A stretch of DNA of 44,169 nt, from assembly GCA_902492205.1 (NCBI GenBank), contig CABUKU010000025.1, forward strand, positions 1-44,169. Direction: 5' to 3'. This DNA comes from an uncultured Bacteroides sp. GTDB lineage: Bacteria; Bacteroidota; Bacteroidia; Bacteroidales; Bacteroidaceae. Both the position numbers and the translations under genes were made by a program. This document shows positions 25,662-33,736 of the stretch, piece by piece (position 1 is the first letter of the stretch; every line of letters starts with the position of its first letter). A model generated the notes under the pieces. It did no database searches, was not told the DNA's origin, and was given only the letters and a program-made list of their open reading frames with translations.

Positions 25662-26912
25662 CTAAGCAGTTTGCAACCTTGATAAATTGGCTTTTTCAAG
25701 CTGATGCTTTGCATAATCCAATGTTACCTCATAAGCAGTTGCATCCTGAGACGGTATCTCAAACATCACATCCATCATGATTGTTTCCACAATAGACCTC
25801 AGACCGCGGGCACCTAATTTATATTCTATTGCCTTATCCACAATATATTCAAATACTTCCGGTTGGAAAGTCAATTTTATGTTATCCATTTCGAATAACT
25901 TGATATACTGCTTGATAATAGAATTTTTAGGTTCAGTCAAAATTGCACGCAATGCAGTTCTGTCTAACGGATTTAAATATGTCAATACCGGTAAACGGCC
26001 GATAATTTCGGGTATTAAACCGAACGACTTCAAATCCTGAGGAGCAATGTATTGCATCATATTATTTTTATCAATATGAAGAGTTGACTGCAATGCATTA
26101 TATCCTACCACGTGTGTGTTTAATCGTTGAGCAATTTTCTTCTCAATGCCATCGAATGCTCCGCCACAAATGAAAAGAATATTTTTAGTATTTACCGGAA
26201 TCATTTTCTGGTCGGGGTGTTTGCGTCCCCCCTGAGGCGGAACATTAACAACCGATCCTTCCAATAATTTAAGCAAACCTTGCTGTACACCCTCCCCGCT
26301 AACATCGCGTGTTATGGAAGGATTATCTCCCTTACGAGCAATCTTATCAATCTCATCAATGAAAACTATTCCTCTTTCCGCTTCCGGAACATTGTAGTCG
26401 GCAACCTGAAGCAAACGAGTCAGAATACTTTCAATATCCTCACCCACATAACCGGCTTCTGTCAATACAGTAGCATCTACAATAGTGAAAGGGACATTCA
26501 GCAATTTAGCAATTGTTCTTGCCAAAAGAGTCTTGCCGGTACCGGTACTACCTACCATGATGATATTGGATTTCTCAATTTCCACATCATCACCGGAATC
26601 CTTTTGCAATAAACGTTTATAATGATTATAGACTGAAACAGAAAGAAAACGTTTGGCATCATCCTGCCCAATCACATATTGATCAAGAAAACCCTTAATT
26701 TCAATCGGTTTCGGTAAGTCTTTTAAGTTCAGCTTCTTCGCAGCACCTTTTTGTGCTTCTCCCAATGCCTCCTGAGTTATCTCATAGGCTTGGTTAGCGC
26801 ACTCATCACAAATAAATCCGTCCATTCCCGTGATAAGAAAGCCGACTTCATTTTCCGTGCGTCCACAAAAGCTACACCTTTTTTTATTCTTCGAAGTTTT
26901 TGAATCTTCCAA
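25662..26912 (-). CDS. clpX: ClpX, ATP-dependent unfoldase subunit of ClpXP
   Basis: ClpX unfolds tagged proteins and feeds them to ClpP. The 416 residues contain the N-terminal zinc domain (CSFCGR ... CDECANQ), Walker A (GSTGTGKTLLAR), Walker B (IVFIDEIDKIARKGDNP), the pore loop region (TEAGYVGEDIESIL), the IGF-type ClpP-contact area, and sensor 2 (LGARGLRSIVE). It lies 95 bases downstream of clpP and is separated by AGTGATTA-family repeats. Confidence 0.98.
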   Translation of the reverse strand: MEDSKTSKNKKRCSFCGRTENEVGFLITGMDGFICDECANQAYEITQEALGEAQKGAAKKLNLKDLPKPIEIKGFLDQYVIGQDDAKRFLSVSVYNHYKRLLQKDSGDDVEIEKSNIIMVGSTGTGKTLLARTIAKLLNVPFTIVDATVLTEAGYVGEDIESILTRLLQVADYNVPEAERGIVFIDEIDKIARKGDNPSITRDVSGEGVQQGLLKLLEGSVVNVPPQGGRKHPDQKMIPVNTKNILFICGGAFDGIEKKIAQRLNTHVVGYNALQSTLHIDKNNMMQYIAPQDLKSFGLIPEIIGRLPVLTYLNPLDRTALRAILTEPKNSIIKQYIKLFEMDNIKLTFQPEVFEYIVDKAIEYKLGARGLRSIVETIMMDVMFEIPSQDATAYEVTLDYAKHQLEKANLSRLQTA

Positions 26913-26946
26913 TGTCTTATTTGTTTTGTTATACTTTAATTAATAT

Positions 26947-26988
26947 AGTGATTAATGATTAGCGATCAGTGATTAATCACTAATCACT
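26947..26988. repeat. AGTGATTA/TAATCACT inverted repeats between clpP and clpX
   Basis: AGTGATTA at 26947-26954 pairs with TAATCACT copies at 26974-26981 and 26981-26988, giving alternative hairpins. It belongs to the same word family as the stem-loop after purB. Confidence 0.6.
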
Positions 26989-27007
26989 GAAATACTAACC
27001 ACTAATA

Positions 27008-27679
27008 TCAAGCTTTCGGTTTACGTGTTAAAACCTCATCAATCATTCCGTATTCTTTAGCTTCTTGTGCAGTCATCCAATAATCACGATCAGAATCGGC
27101 CCAAACTTTATCGAAATCCGTATGAGAATGTTCGGCTATGATTGTATAAAGTTCCTTTTTCAACTTCTGAATTTCACGAGCTGTAATTTCAATATCAGAA
27201 GCTTGTCCCTGTGCTCCACCCATCGGTTGATGAATCATTACCCGGGCATGAGTCAAAGCAGAGCGCTTACCTTCTGTCCCTGCAACCAAAAGTACCGCCG
27301 CCATTGATGCTGCCATCCCAGTACAGATAGTAGCAACATCACTTGAAATAAATTGCATGGTATCATAAATGCCTAATCCCGCATAAACAGAGCCACCCGG
27401 TGAATTGATATAAATAGAAATATCTTTTCCTGCATCCACAGAATCCAAATACAACAACTGCGCCTGAAGCGTATTTGCAGTATAGTCGTCTATCTGAGTT
27501 CCCAGAAAAATGATACGGTCCATCATCAAACGTGAGAATACATCCAACTGGGTAACATTCAACTGGCGTTCTTCAAGGATATAAGGATTCAAGTAACTTG
27601 CCTGAGACTTGATCACATCATCTAAAACCAAACCACTCATTCCCAAATGTTTGGTAGCATATTTTCTAAAATCATCCAT
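27008..27679 (-). CDS. clpP: ClpP, serine protease subunit of ClpXP
   Basis: ClpP forms the double-ring proteolytic chamber. The catalytic triad is visible: Ser in CTGMAASMAAVLL, His in VMIHQPMGGAQGQ, and the Asp in the following helix region. The 223-residue form from 27679 is chosen because AAAGGAG lies 7 bases before this ATG. The ATG 6 bases upstream sits only one base from it. The N-terminal MDDFRKYATKHLGMSG extension is typical of the group. It is followed by clpX. Confidence 0.96.
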   Translation of the reverse strand: MDDFRKYATKHLGMSGLVLDDVIKSQASYLNPYILEERQLNVTQLDVFSRLMMDRIIFLGTQIDDYTANTLQAQLLYLDSVDAGKDISIYINSPGGSVYAGLGIYDTMQFISSDVATICTGMAASMAAVLLVAGTEGKRSALTHARVMIHQPMGGAQGQASDIEITAREIQKLKKELYTIIAEHSHTDFDKVWADSDRDYWMTAQEAKEYGMIDEVLTRKPKA

Positions 27680-27700
27680 ATTCATTCTCCTTTTTTAAAT

Positions 27701-27740
27701 TTATAAATAAAAGAAGGAGGCTGTTGGCCTTCCTTTTTAT
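27701..27740 (-). promoter_or_regulatory. leader hairpin of clpP (possible tig terminator)
   Basis: On the minus strand an AAAAAGGAAGGC / GCCTCCTTCTTTT stem with single bulges lies just after the clpP -7 element and about 15 bases before its ribosome binding site. Its right arm carries CTCCTT, which is also complementary to the AAGGAG of the ribosome site. A T-rich tract follows, so it could instead end tig transcripts. Confidence 0.55.
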
Positions 27741-27749
27741 TCGAGCTAA

Positions 27750-27757
27750 CAAAGTTA
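27750..27757 (-). promoter_or_regulatory. -7 element of the clpP promoter
   Basis: TAACTTTG on the minus strand would start transcription near 27743, right at the leader hairpin. No TTTG is seen at 19-20 bases. Confidence 0.45.
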
Positions 27758-27867
27758 CAAAAATAAATAATACATTTATATATGTAGTTTTCTTTATAGC
27801 AGAATATTTAGACCAATAGCCTCCTCTTTTAGGAAGTTTTAGTAAAGTCCCGTTTCAATATTAAAGA

Positions 27868-29223
27868 TTATTCAAACATTTTGTTGAATTCTTCCATTGA
27901 AACAGTCTTATTTTCTAATTGTACTTTATCTTTCAAAGCAGCAGAAAGCTTAGTTTCGATTGCACGGTTAACCAAGTTGTTTACGTTTTCCTGCTTCTTC
28001 AACATTTCCTGAGCATAATTATTCAACAAATCTTCAGGAACGTTCAACATGCCATATTGAGCAAACTGAATCTTAGTTGTTTCTTTTGCCATGTTGATAA
28101 TATCATCTTGCTCAACTTTGATGCCGCAGTCTTTAACTAACTGTTCTTTAATTAAGTGCCAAGTCAACTCTTCGATGCTCTTATCGTAGTTTTCTGCTAC
28201 AAAAGCTTCGCCTTTTTCCTGATTGTTCAGCAACATAATTCTCTTAAGAAGAGCGTCAGGGAATTCCAACTTACCAATTTTCTCCATTAAGTAAGTACGA
28301 GCATCAATCAAGAATTTATAATCAGAATCAGCAACGAACTGACCGCTCAAATCTTCTTTGATTCTGTTACGGAAAGCTTCTTCTGAAGTTACAGCATCTT
28401 TTCCATAAACCTGATCAAAGATTTCCTGATTCAATTCAGCAGGAGCAAAACGAGTAATTTCTTCTACCTGGAAGCTAAAGTTAGCTGTAATACCGGCAAC
28501 TTCTTCTTTCTGAACCTTCAAAAGAGAAGCGATTTCCGCTTCGTTACCACCAAATGCTGCATTCGGATTAAACACCAATACATCATTAACTTTAGCATCG
28601 TTGAAAATAGCTTTTTGTTCATCATTGCTCATATATGAAGGCATCATAACAGCACCCTCTACCTGAATGCCGCCTTCTTTTGTGTTTCCGGCTTCATCAA
28701 GTTCGGCAATCAAGCCTTTCAACATATCCTTGTCCTGATAGCTGTCTACCTTATCATATTTACCACCACGCTGAGTGTACATGCTTACTTGCTTGTCCAC
28801 CATTTCGTCGGTTACTTCGATTGTATAATAGTCCAACTTATCTTTATCTGTCAATTCTGCCTTGAATTCAGGAGCTAAAGCAATATCGAAAACAAATTCG
28901 AATTCCTCCATTGTATCGAAATCAACCGGTTGTTGTTTTTCTTCGTTTGGAAGAGGCTCACCAAGGATGTTTACATTATTTTCTTTGATATAATTGTAAA
29001 CAGCATCCTGAAGAACTTTATTCACTTCTTCAGCCAAGATAGCTTTACCATATTGTTTCTTGATAAGTCCCATAGGAACCATGCCCGGACGAAATCCCGG
29101 CAAGTTGGCTTTTTGGCGGAATGTTTTCAATGATTTATCTACTTTTTCCTGATAATCAGCTTTTTCAAGCTTAACAGTAAGCAATGCGCTTACCTTGTCA
29201 ATGTTTTGCAATGAAACGTTCAT
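27868..29223 (-). CDS. tig: trigger factor
   Basis: Trigger factor is the ribosome-bound chaperone at the nascent-chain exit. The 451 residues contain the ribosome-docking motif in LPGFRPGMVPMGLIKKQYG (about residues 40-58) and the C-terminal helical arms (about 255-430). The middle part (about 150-250) does not show the usual FKBP text with its IPGFE block. It looks reduced or diverged, so isomerase activity is doubtful. It is upstream of clpP and clpX, the common chaperone-protease arrangement. Confidence 0.95.
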   Translation of the reverse strand: MNVSLQNIDKVSALLTVKLEKADYQEKVDKSLKTFRQKANLPGFRPGMVPMGLIKKQYGKAILAEEVNKVLQDAVYNYIKENNVNILGEPLPNEEKQQPVDFDTMEEFEFVFDIALAPEFKAELTDKDKLDYYTIEVTDEMVDKQVSMYTQRGGKYDKVDSYQDKDMLKGLIAELDEAGNTKEGGIQVEGAVMMPSYMSNDEQKAIFNDAKVNDVLVFNPNAAFGGNEAEIASLLKVQKEEVAGITANFSFQVEEITRFAPAELNQEIFDQVYGKDAVTSEEAFRNRIKEDLSGQFVADSDYKFLIDARTYLMEKIGKLEFPDALLKRIMLLNNQEKGEAFVAENYDKSIEELTWHLIKEQLVKDCGIKVEQDDIINMAKETTKIQFAQYGMLNVPEDLLNNYAQEMLKKQENVNNLVNRAIETKLSAALKDKVQLENKTVSMEEFNKMFE

Positions 29224-29272
29224 TCTGACAATTATTTATTTAATTATTACTTTGTTTCACAAAAAGAGTGTG

Positions 29273-29303
29273 CAAAATTAGTGTTAATCTTTCAATTATC
29301 AAA
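29273..29303 (-). promoter_or_regulatory. tig promoter (TTTG-N19-TAATTTTG)
   Basis: On the minus strand TTTG (29300-29303) and TAATTTTG (29273-29280) are exactly 19 bases apart, a full consensus match about 50 bases before the ATG. Confidence 0.85.
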
Positions 29304-29478
29304 CTCTTGCCTTATAAATTATTCATTTAGAAACATTCATTAGCAGTTTGGCAACCATAAATATCCAATATCCGGTTCCGGTTTTCATAAAGCATAAAGG
29401 TATCTTTCATTAACACATAAATCCTTTAAATATTAGAAGGAAAAACTTGATAATTATATAAAAAAGAAGCCGAGATTG

Positions 29479-29509
29479 CTTGCATATTCAAAATTTATCA
29501 CTTTCTTTG
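29479..29509 (+). promoter_or_regulatory. possible promoter of the RRM gene
   Basis: CTTG at 29479-29482 and TTTCTTTG at 29502-29509 are 19 bases apart. Each differs from consensus at one base. Transcription near 29516 would give a leader of about 150 bases. Confidence 0.45.
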
Positions 29510-29514
29510 TCGCG

Positions 29515-29634
29515 CAAAGATGACAGTTTAGTCTTTTGATTTTTATTGCAAGGTTTTACTTTCCGTCTAAAAACGTTTTGTAAACTCTCGTCATTTTAAT
29601 TCATCGTATTAGAAGTCATCTTTGAAGAGAGTTT
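29515..29634 (+). ncRNA. long structured leader of the RRM gene
   Basis: CAAAGATGAC (29515-29524) is fully complementary to GTCATCTTTG (29615-29624). AAACTCTC (29582-29589) is complementary to GAGAGTTT (29627-29634). The second helix has one arm inside and one outside the first, so the two would form a pseudoknot or exclude each other. Inferred role: control of the RNA-binding protein gene. Confidence 0.45.
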
Positions 29635-29666
29635 TATCAATTTATTTATTTTATCATTTTTTTATT

Positions 29667-29912
29667 ATGAACATTTATGTTGGAAACCTTAACTATCGTG
29701 TTAAGGCCTCAGATTTGCAACAAGTGATGGAAGATTATGGAACAGTAGCATCTGTAAAAGTTGTGACTGATCGTGAAACAGGAAAATCAAAAGGTTTCGG
29801 TTTCGTGGAAATGCCAAACGACGAAGAAGGCGCTAAGGTAATCGCAGAACTTAACGGTGCTGAATTCGAAGGTAGAACTATGGTCGTAAAAGAAGCAAGA
29901 CCGAAAGCCTGA
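29667..29912 (+). CDS. single-RRM RNA-binding protein (Bacteroides Rbp family)
   Basis: This is an 81-residue protein that is one RNA recognition motif: RNP2 is IYVGNL at residues 3-8 and RNP1 is KGFGFVEM near 40-47. Such small proteins are known in Bacteroides as RbpA/B/C and affect RNA-level control, including of surface polysaccharide and sugar-use genes. Which paralogue this is cannot be settled here. The ATG at 29667 starts MNIYVGNL. An in-frame start 45 bases upstream would lie inside the leader structure. A terminator follows directly. Confidence 0.93.
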   Translation: MNIYVGNLNYRVKASDLQQVMEDYGTVASVKVVTDRETGKSKGFGFVEMPNDEEGAKVIAELNGAEFEGRTMVVKEARPKA

Positions 29913-29931
29913 TTTTGAATAAAGGAATTTG

Positions 29932-29970
29932 AAAAACCTTCCGTTGATTTACTCAACAGAAGGTTTTTTT
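29932..29970 (+). terminator. terminator of the RRM gene
   Basis: AAAAACCTTC-GTTGA pairs with TCAAC-GAAGGTTTTT around a TTTAC loop (one mismatch) and is followed by T residues. It would form inside the leader of the CPBP gene. Confidence 0.85.
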
Positions 29971-30009
29971 CATTATAATTGTCTCGTTAAATCAAACAAT
30001 GAAAAAAGC

Positions 30010-30894
30010 ATGGTGAAAGGATACTTTGAAAACAGTTCTAATTTTATGAAACTATTCGTCATTCTGATAATAGTTTTCGCATGTGCCCTCATGGGACTAT
30101 TCGCTTCAACAATCTATTTGCTCATATTCAAATCCGGCAGTACTGTATCAAACACACAAGCATTATTATTCCTGCAAAATGGTTTCTTGTTTGTGTTATC
30201 CCCTTTCATTGCACAATATTTTCTCTGGAAAGCACCGTTAAAAGAATGCTTGCTTTTCCGTACTCCGGCTTCATCCGTCTTACTATGGGGCATACTCGCA
30301 ATGATGTTTATCAGTCCTTTTGTGAATGTGCTTGCCATGTGGAACAAAGGAATGCATTTGCCCGAATGCATGCATGCTGTAGAGCAATGGATGATTCAAT
30401 CCGAACAAGAAGCCGAAACCGTTACTAAATTATTATTGGCAGACAATACGCTGACAGGTTTTATCGTAAACATCATCGTCATAGCAATCATGGCAGGTGT
30501 AGGCGAAGAACTTGTATTCAGAGGCGTTTTACAGAAGTTCTTTATCGGATGGACAAAAAACGTTCATGCGGGTATACTTATCTCCGCTTTTATATTCAGT
30601 GCTGTTCATATGCAGTTCTTCGGTTTCCTACCACGTTTCGCTCTCGGAGCCCTTTTAGGATATATGTTCCTATGGAGTGGAAGCATTTGGGTTCCCATCA
30701 TTGCACACTCGTTCAATAATGCAATGGTAGTTATCCTGTCGAGCGCCCTTATAAAGCAGGACAGTGGCATTGTTGAAACCCTGAACGGTGAAAATCCCCC
30801 CATATGGACAGGAGTTATCAGCCTTATTTTAGTTTGTTTCTTTATGTACAAACTGAAAACAAGAAGCAAGAAGCAGGAAGTTTCGCAAGAATAA
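30010..30894 (+). CDS. CPBP-family intramembrane glutamic endopeptidase
   Basis: This is a polytopic membrane protein of about 294 residues with roughly seven hydrophobic segments. The Abi/CPBP motifs are present: EELVFRGVLQ (motif 1, EExxxR) near residue 167, HMQFFGF and HSFNNA (motifs 2 and 3, His residues). Relatives cleave membrane substrates such as prenylated or bacteriocin-related proteins; the target here is unknown. The start at 30010 is chosen because an upstream in-frame ATG (29929) lies in the terminator of the preceding gene. It converges on lptB. Confidence 0.88.
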   Translation: MVKGYFENSSNFMKLFVILIIVFACALMGLFASTIYLLIFKSGSTVSNTQALLFLQNGFLFVLSPFIAQYFLWKAPLKECLLFRTPASSVLLWGILAMMFISPFVNVLAMWNKGMHLPECMHAVEQWMIQSEQEAETVTKLLLADNTLTGFIVNIIVIAIMAGVGEELVFRGVLQKFFIGWTKNVHAGILISAFIFSAVHMQFFGFLPRFALGALLGYMFLWSGSIWVPIIAHSFNNAMVVILSSALIKQDSGIVETLNGENPPIWTGVISLILVCFFMYKLKTRSKKQEVSQE

Positions 30895-30899
30895 ACAGG

Positions 30900-31694
30900 T
30901 TATTTTCCGTCTTTCAACTGGAAATCTTTACGGCGAAGCACAAAGCTGTTACTCAAATACTTTTCACGAACCACTTGGTTGGAAGCCAATTCTTCCGGTG
31001 TTCCCTGAAAAAGTATCTTACCCTCGAACAGCAAATAGGCACGGTCGGTAATACTCAAAGTTTCCTGCACATTGTGGTCGGTAATCAAAATACCGATATT
31101 ACGGTCTTTCAGTTTCCAAACAATGTGTTGAATATCTTCTACGGCAATAGGATCGACTCCGGCAAACGGTTCATCGAGCATGATGAACTTCGGATCAATG
31201 GCAAGGCAACGGGCAATCTCGGTACGACGACGTTCACCTCCAGATAACTGGTCACCGAGATTCTTCCTTACTTTTTGAAGGCGAAACTCCGCAATCAGAC
31301 TTTCCAATTTCTCTTTCTGATATTCCTTTGGTTTATTCGTCATTTCGAGAACAGAAGCAATATTATCTTCCACGCTCATTTTGCGGAATACGGATGCCTC
31401 TTGTGCCAAATAACCGATTCCGGTCTGTGCACGCTTATACACCGGATACTTGGTTATTTCCAAATCATTCAGAAAAATGCGTCCTTCATTGGGAGTAATC
31501 AGCCCTACGGTCATATAAAAAGAAGTCGTTTTCCCGGCTCCGTTAGGACCAAGCAAACCAACAATCTCACCCTGTTTCACATCAATGGAAACGTGGCTTA
31601 CCACCGTACGTTTGCCATACTTCTTCACAAGGTCTTCGGTGCGGAGCACCATTTTCTCTTCCGACGGATTATTTGTCATTACTTCTTCTGCCAT
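30900..31694 (-). CDS. lptB: LPS export ABC transporter ATP-binding protein LptB
   Basis: LptB powers lipopolysaccharide extraction from the inner membrane. The 264 residues include Walker A (GLLGPNGAGKTTSFYM), a Q-loop (YLAQEASVFRKMS), the signature LSGGERRRTEIARCLA, Walker B (FIMLDEPFAGVDP), and the switch His in LITDHNV. The start at 31694 is set by a -7 element at 31713-31720 that overlaps the longest possible TTG start. It is divergent from mlaE. Confidence 0.95.
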   Translation of the reverse strand: MAEEVMTNNPSEEKMVLRTEDLVKKYGKRTVVSHVSIDVKQGEIVGLLGPNGAGKTTSFYMTVGLITPNEGRIFLNDLEITKYPVYKRAQTGIGYLAQEASVFRKMSVEDNIASVLEMTNKPKEYQKEKLESLIAEFRLQKVRKNLGDQLSGGERRRTEIARCLAIDPKFIMLDEPFAGVDPIAVEDIQHIVWKLKDRNIGILITDHNVQETLSITDRAYLLFEGKILFQGTPEELASNQVVREKYLSNSFVLRRKDFQLKDGK

Positions 31695-31712
31695 AGACTG
31701 AATAATTTGAGG

Positions 31713-31720
31713 CAAAAGTA
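31713..31720 (-). promoter_or_regulatory. -7 element of the lptB promoter
   Basis: TACTTTTG on the minus strand lies 18 bases before the chosen ATG. No TTTG at 19 bases. Confidence 0.55.
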
Positions 31721-31825
31721 CGAAAAAACTTTGCTTCCAATAGCTTTTTACGTTAAAACGACTTTATTTTTAAGTTTAAAAAGGTTTTAAATGAAAAAAG
31801 GAAAACGTTTTAGATTAAAAAAGTT

Positions 31826-31833
31826 TATTTTTG
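31826..31833 (+). promoter_or_regulatory. -7 element of the mlaE-mlaF promoter
   Basis: TATTTTTG lies 18 bases before the mlaE ATG and so excludes the earlier in-frame TTG as the start. Confidence 0.5.
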
Positions 31834-31851
31834 CAGGAAATTTGCAAGGCT

Positions 31852-32601
31852 ATGATGATTACTAAAGCATTAAATAGTTTAGGAAAATATATCTTACTGA
31901 TGAACCGGACTTTTTCACGTCCCGAACGTATGCGTATGTTTTTCAAACAATACCTGAAAGAGCTGGAACAACTGGGGGTAAACTCCATTGGTATCGTTCT
32001 GCTGATCTCTTTCTTTATCGGAGCAGTTATCACTATTCAAATCAAACTGAATATTGAAAGCCCGTGGATGCCGCGCTGGACGGTTGGTTACGTAACCCGC
32101 GAAATTATGCTGCTCGAATTCTCCTCCTCCATTATGTGTTTGATACTTGCCGGTAAAGTAGGTTCCAACATTGCATCCGAAATAGGAACAATGCGGGTGA
32201 CTCAGCAAATAGATGCACTCGAGATTATGGGGGTCAACTCCGCAAGCTACCTCATATTACCTAAAATAACAGCCCTTGTAACCATGATTCCCATCCTTGT
32301 TACATTCAGTATCTTCGCAGGAATCATCGGAGCATTTGCCACGTGCTGGTTTGCAGGTATCATGACGGCAACCGACCTTGAATATGGTCTGCAATATATG
32401 TTTGTAGAATGGTTCGTGTGGTGCGGCATCATTAAATCCCTGTTCTTCGCATTCATCATAGCAAGTGTTTCCGCCTATTTCGGCTATTCCGTTGAAGGCG
32501 GTTCCATTGCCGTAGGTAAAGCAAGCACGGATTCCGTTGTGACAAGCAGTGTGCTTATCCTGTTTGCCGACTTAATATTAACTCAATTATTAATGGGATG
32601 A
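31852..32601 (+). CDS. mlaE: MlaE-family lipid ABC transporter permease
   Basis: This is the membrane subunit of an MCE-type phospholipid transporter that keeps outer-membrane lipid asymmetry. About 249 residues have five hydrophobic segments and the family blocks GVNSIGIVLLISFFIGAVI, EFSSSIMCLILAGKVGSNIASEIG, MRVTQQIDALEIMGV and GYSVEGGSIAVGKASTDSVV. Two adjacent ATG codons are possible starts; AAGG is 2 or 5 bases before them. The stop overlaps mlaF by 4 bases (ATGA). Confidence 0.93.
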   Translation: MMITKALNSLGKYILLMNRTFSRPERMRMFFKQYLKELEQLGVNSIGIVLLISFFIGAVITIQIKLNIESPWMPRWTVGYVTREIMLLEFSSSIMCLILAGKVGSNIASEIGTMRVTQQIDALEIMGVNSASYLILPKITALVTMIPILVTFSIFAGIIGAFATCWFAGIMTATDLEYGLQYMFVEWFVWCGIIKSLFFAFIIASVSAYFGYSVEGGSIAVGKASTDSVVTSSVLILFADLILTQLLMG

Positions 32602-33368
32602 TAGAGGTTAGATCACTATATAAATCATTCGAGGACAAGGATGTCCTGAAAGATATCAATGCGAAATTCGAAAACGGAAAAACCAATCTGATTATCGGTC
32701 AGAGCGGTTCCGGTAAAACCGTGTTGATGAAATGCATCGTTGGGCTGCTCACTCCCGAAAGAGGTGAAATCCTCTATGACGGACGCAATTTCCTCGCTAT
32801 GGGAAAGAAAGAAAAGAAAGTGCTTCGCCGGGAAATGGGAATGATATTCCAGAGTGCCGCTCTATTTGACTCCCTAACTGTTCTCGAAAATGTGATGTTT
32901 CCCCTTGACATGTTCTCTAACGATACTTTAAGAGACAGAATCAAGCGTGCACAGTTCTGCCTTGACCGTGTGAACCTGATGGATGCACAAAAGAAATATC
33001 CCGGAGAGATAAGCGGCGGTATGCAAAAGCGCGTTGCCATTGCCCGTGCCATTGCATTAAATCCCCAATACCTTTTTTGTGACGAACCCAACTCCGGCCT
33101 TGATCCAAAGACCTCGCTTGTTATTGATGAACTGATTCACGACATCACCACCGAGTACAATATGACTACCATCATCAATACCCACGATATGAACTCCGTA
33201 TTGGGCATTGGCGACAATATTATCTATATCTATAAAGGTGAAGAAGAATGGGTTGGAAACAAGGACGAAATATTTACTTCCACCAATAAACGTTTGAACG
33301 ATTTTATTTTCGCTTCAGATTTGCTTCGGAAAGTGAAAGAAGTAGAGATTCAAAACATAGAAGGGTAA
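32598..33368 (+). CDS. mlaF: MlaF-family ATP-binding protein
   Basis: This is the ATPase partner of MlaE, 256 residues. It has Walker A (IIGQSGSGKTVLMKCIVGLL), a Q-loop (MGMIFQSAALFDSLT), the signature ISGGMQKRVAIARAIA, Walker B (YLFCDEPNSGLDP), and the His switch NTHDM. The MCE-domain partner (MlaD) is not next to it. The last 35 codons (33264-33368) are duplicated at 36365-36480 with only synonymous changes, marking the left edge of an inserted block. Confidence 0.95.
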   Translation: MIEVRSLYKSFEDKDVLKDINAKFENGKTNLIIGQSGSGKTVLMKCIVGLLTPERGEILYDGRNFLAMGKKEKKVLRREMGMIFQSAALFDSLTVLENVMFPLDMFSNDTLRDRIKRAQFCLDRVNLMDAQKKYPGEISGGMQKRVAIARAIALNPQYLFCDEPNSGLDPKTSLVIDELIHDITTEYNMTTIINTHDMNSVLGIGDNIIYIYKGEEEWVGNKDEIFTSTNKRLNDFIFASDLLRKVKEVEIQNIEG

Positions 33369-33420
33369 GCCTCTTCAATGCCCTGATTCACCTCCATCAA
33401 TGCCGTGCCATTAACCTTTT

Positions 33421-33496
33421 GACAGTTGTCGCGCAATCACTTGACAATTGTCAAGTACACGCGTGACAATTGTCAAGTGATTACGTGACAACTGTC
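33421..33496. repeat. four GACAATTGTC-type palindromes at exact 22-bp period (array B)
   Basis: Cores start at 33421 (GACAGTTGTC), 33443, 33465 (GACAATTGTC) and 33487 (GACAACTGTC). The outer cores and the first and third spacers are near reverse complements, so the whole 76-base unit can fold back on itself. Its layout and first spacer match the array at 13293-13368. Confidence 0.9.
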
Positions 33497-33736
33497 AAGA
33501 GGTCTGCTCCTCGGCAGCAACGAATCCCCATTGCCTTATGGCAAGTCTCCTCTCCCATTCTTTTGCAGGAAAGATGCAGTAAAAAACGGCAAAAGGGTGA
33601 CGGCAAAAGGCAAAAGTGACGCCAACCAAAATGTTGCAATCACCCATAAAACCATTTACAGTAAGGCGTTTCAGCAAAAAAGGTGACGGGTGACGGCAAC
33701 TTTTTAAACTTTTATTTCTTTTGTAAAGTTGCGAAG
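33497..33736. other. non-coding stretch with GGTGACGG repeats
   Basis: GGTGACGGCAA occurs at 33596-33606 and 33689-33699, with a further GGTGACGG at 33682-33689 and GGCAAAAG words between. I see no gene. It lies past the 3' end of the lipoprotein gene, within the inserted block. Confidence 0.5.

Noticed and set aside
29929..30009. Earlier start for the CPBP protease
   Set aside because: The extra N-terminus is encoded by the terminator hairpin of the preceding gene and does not look like protein.
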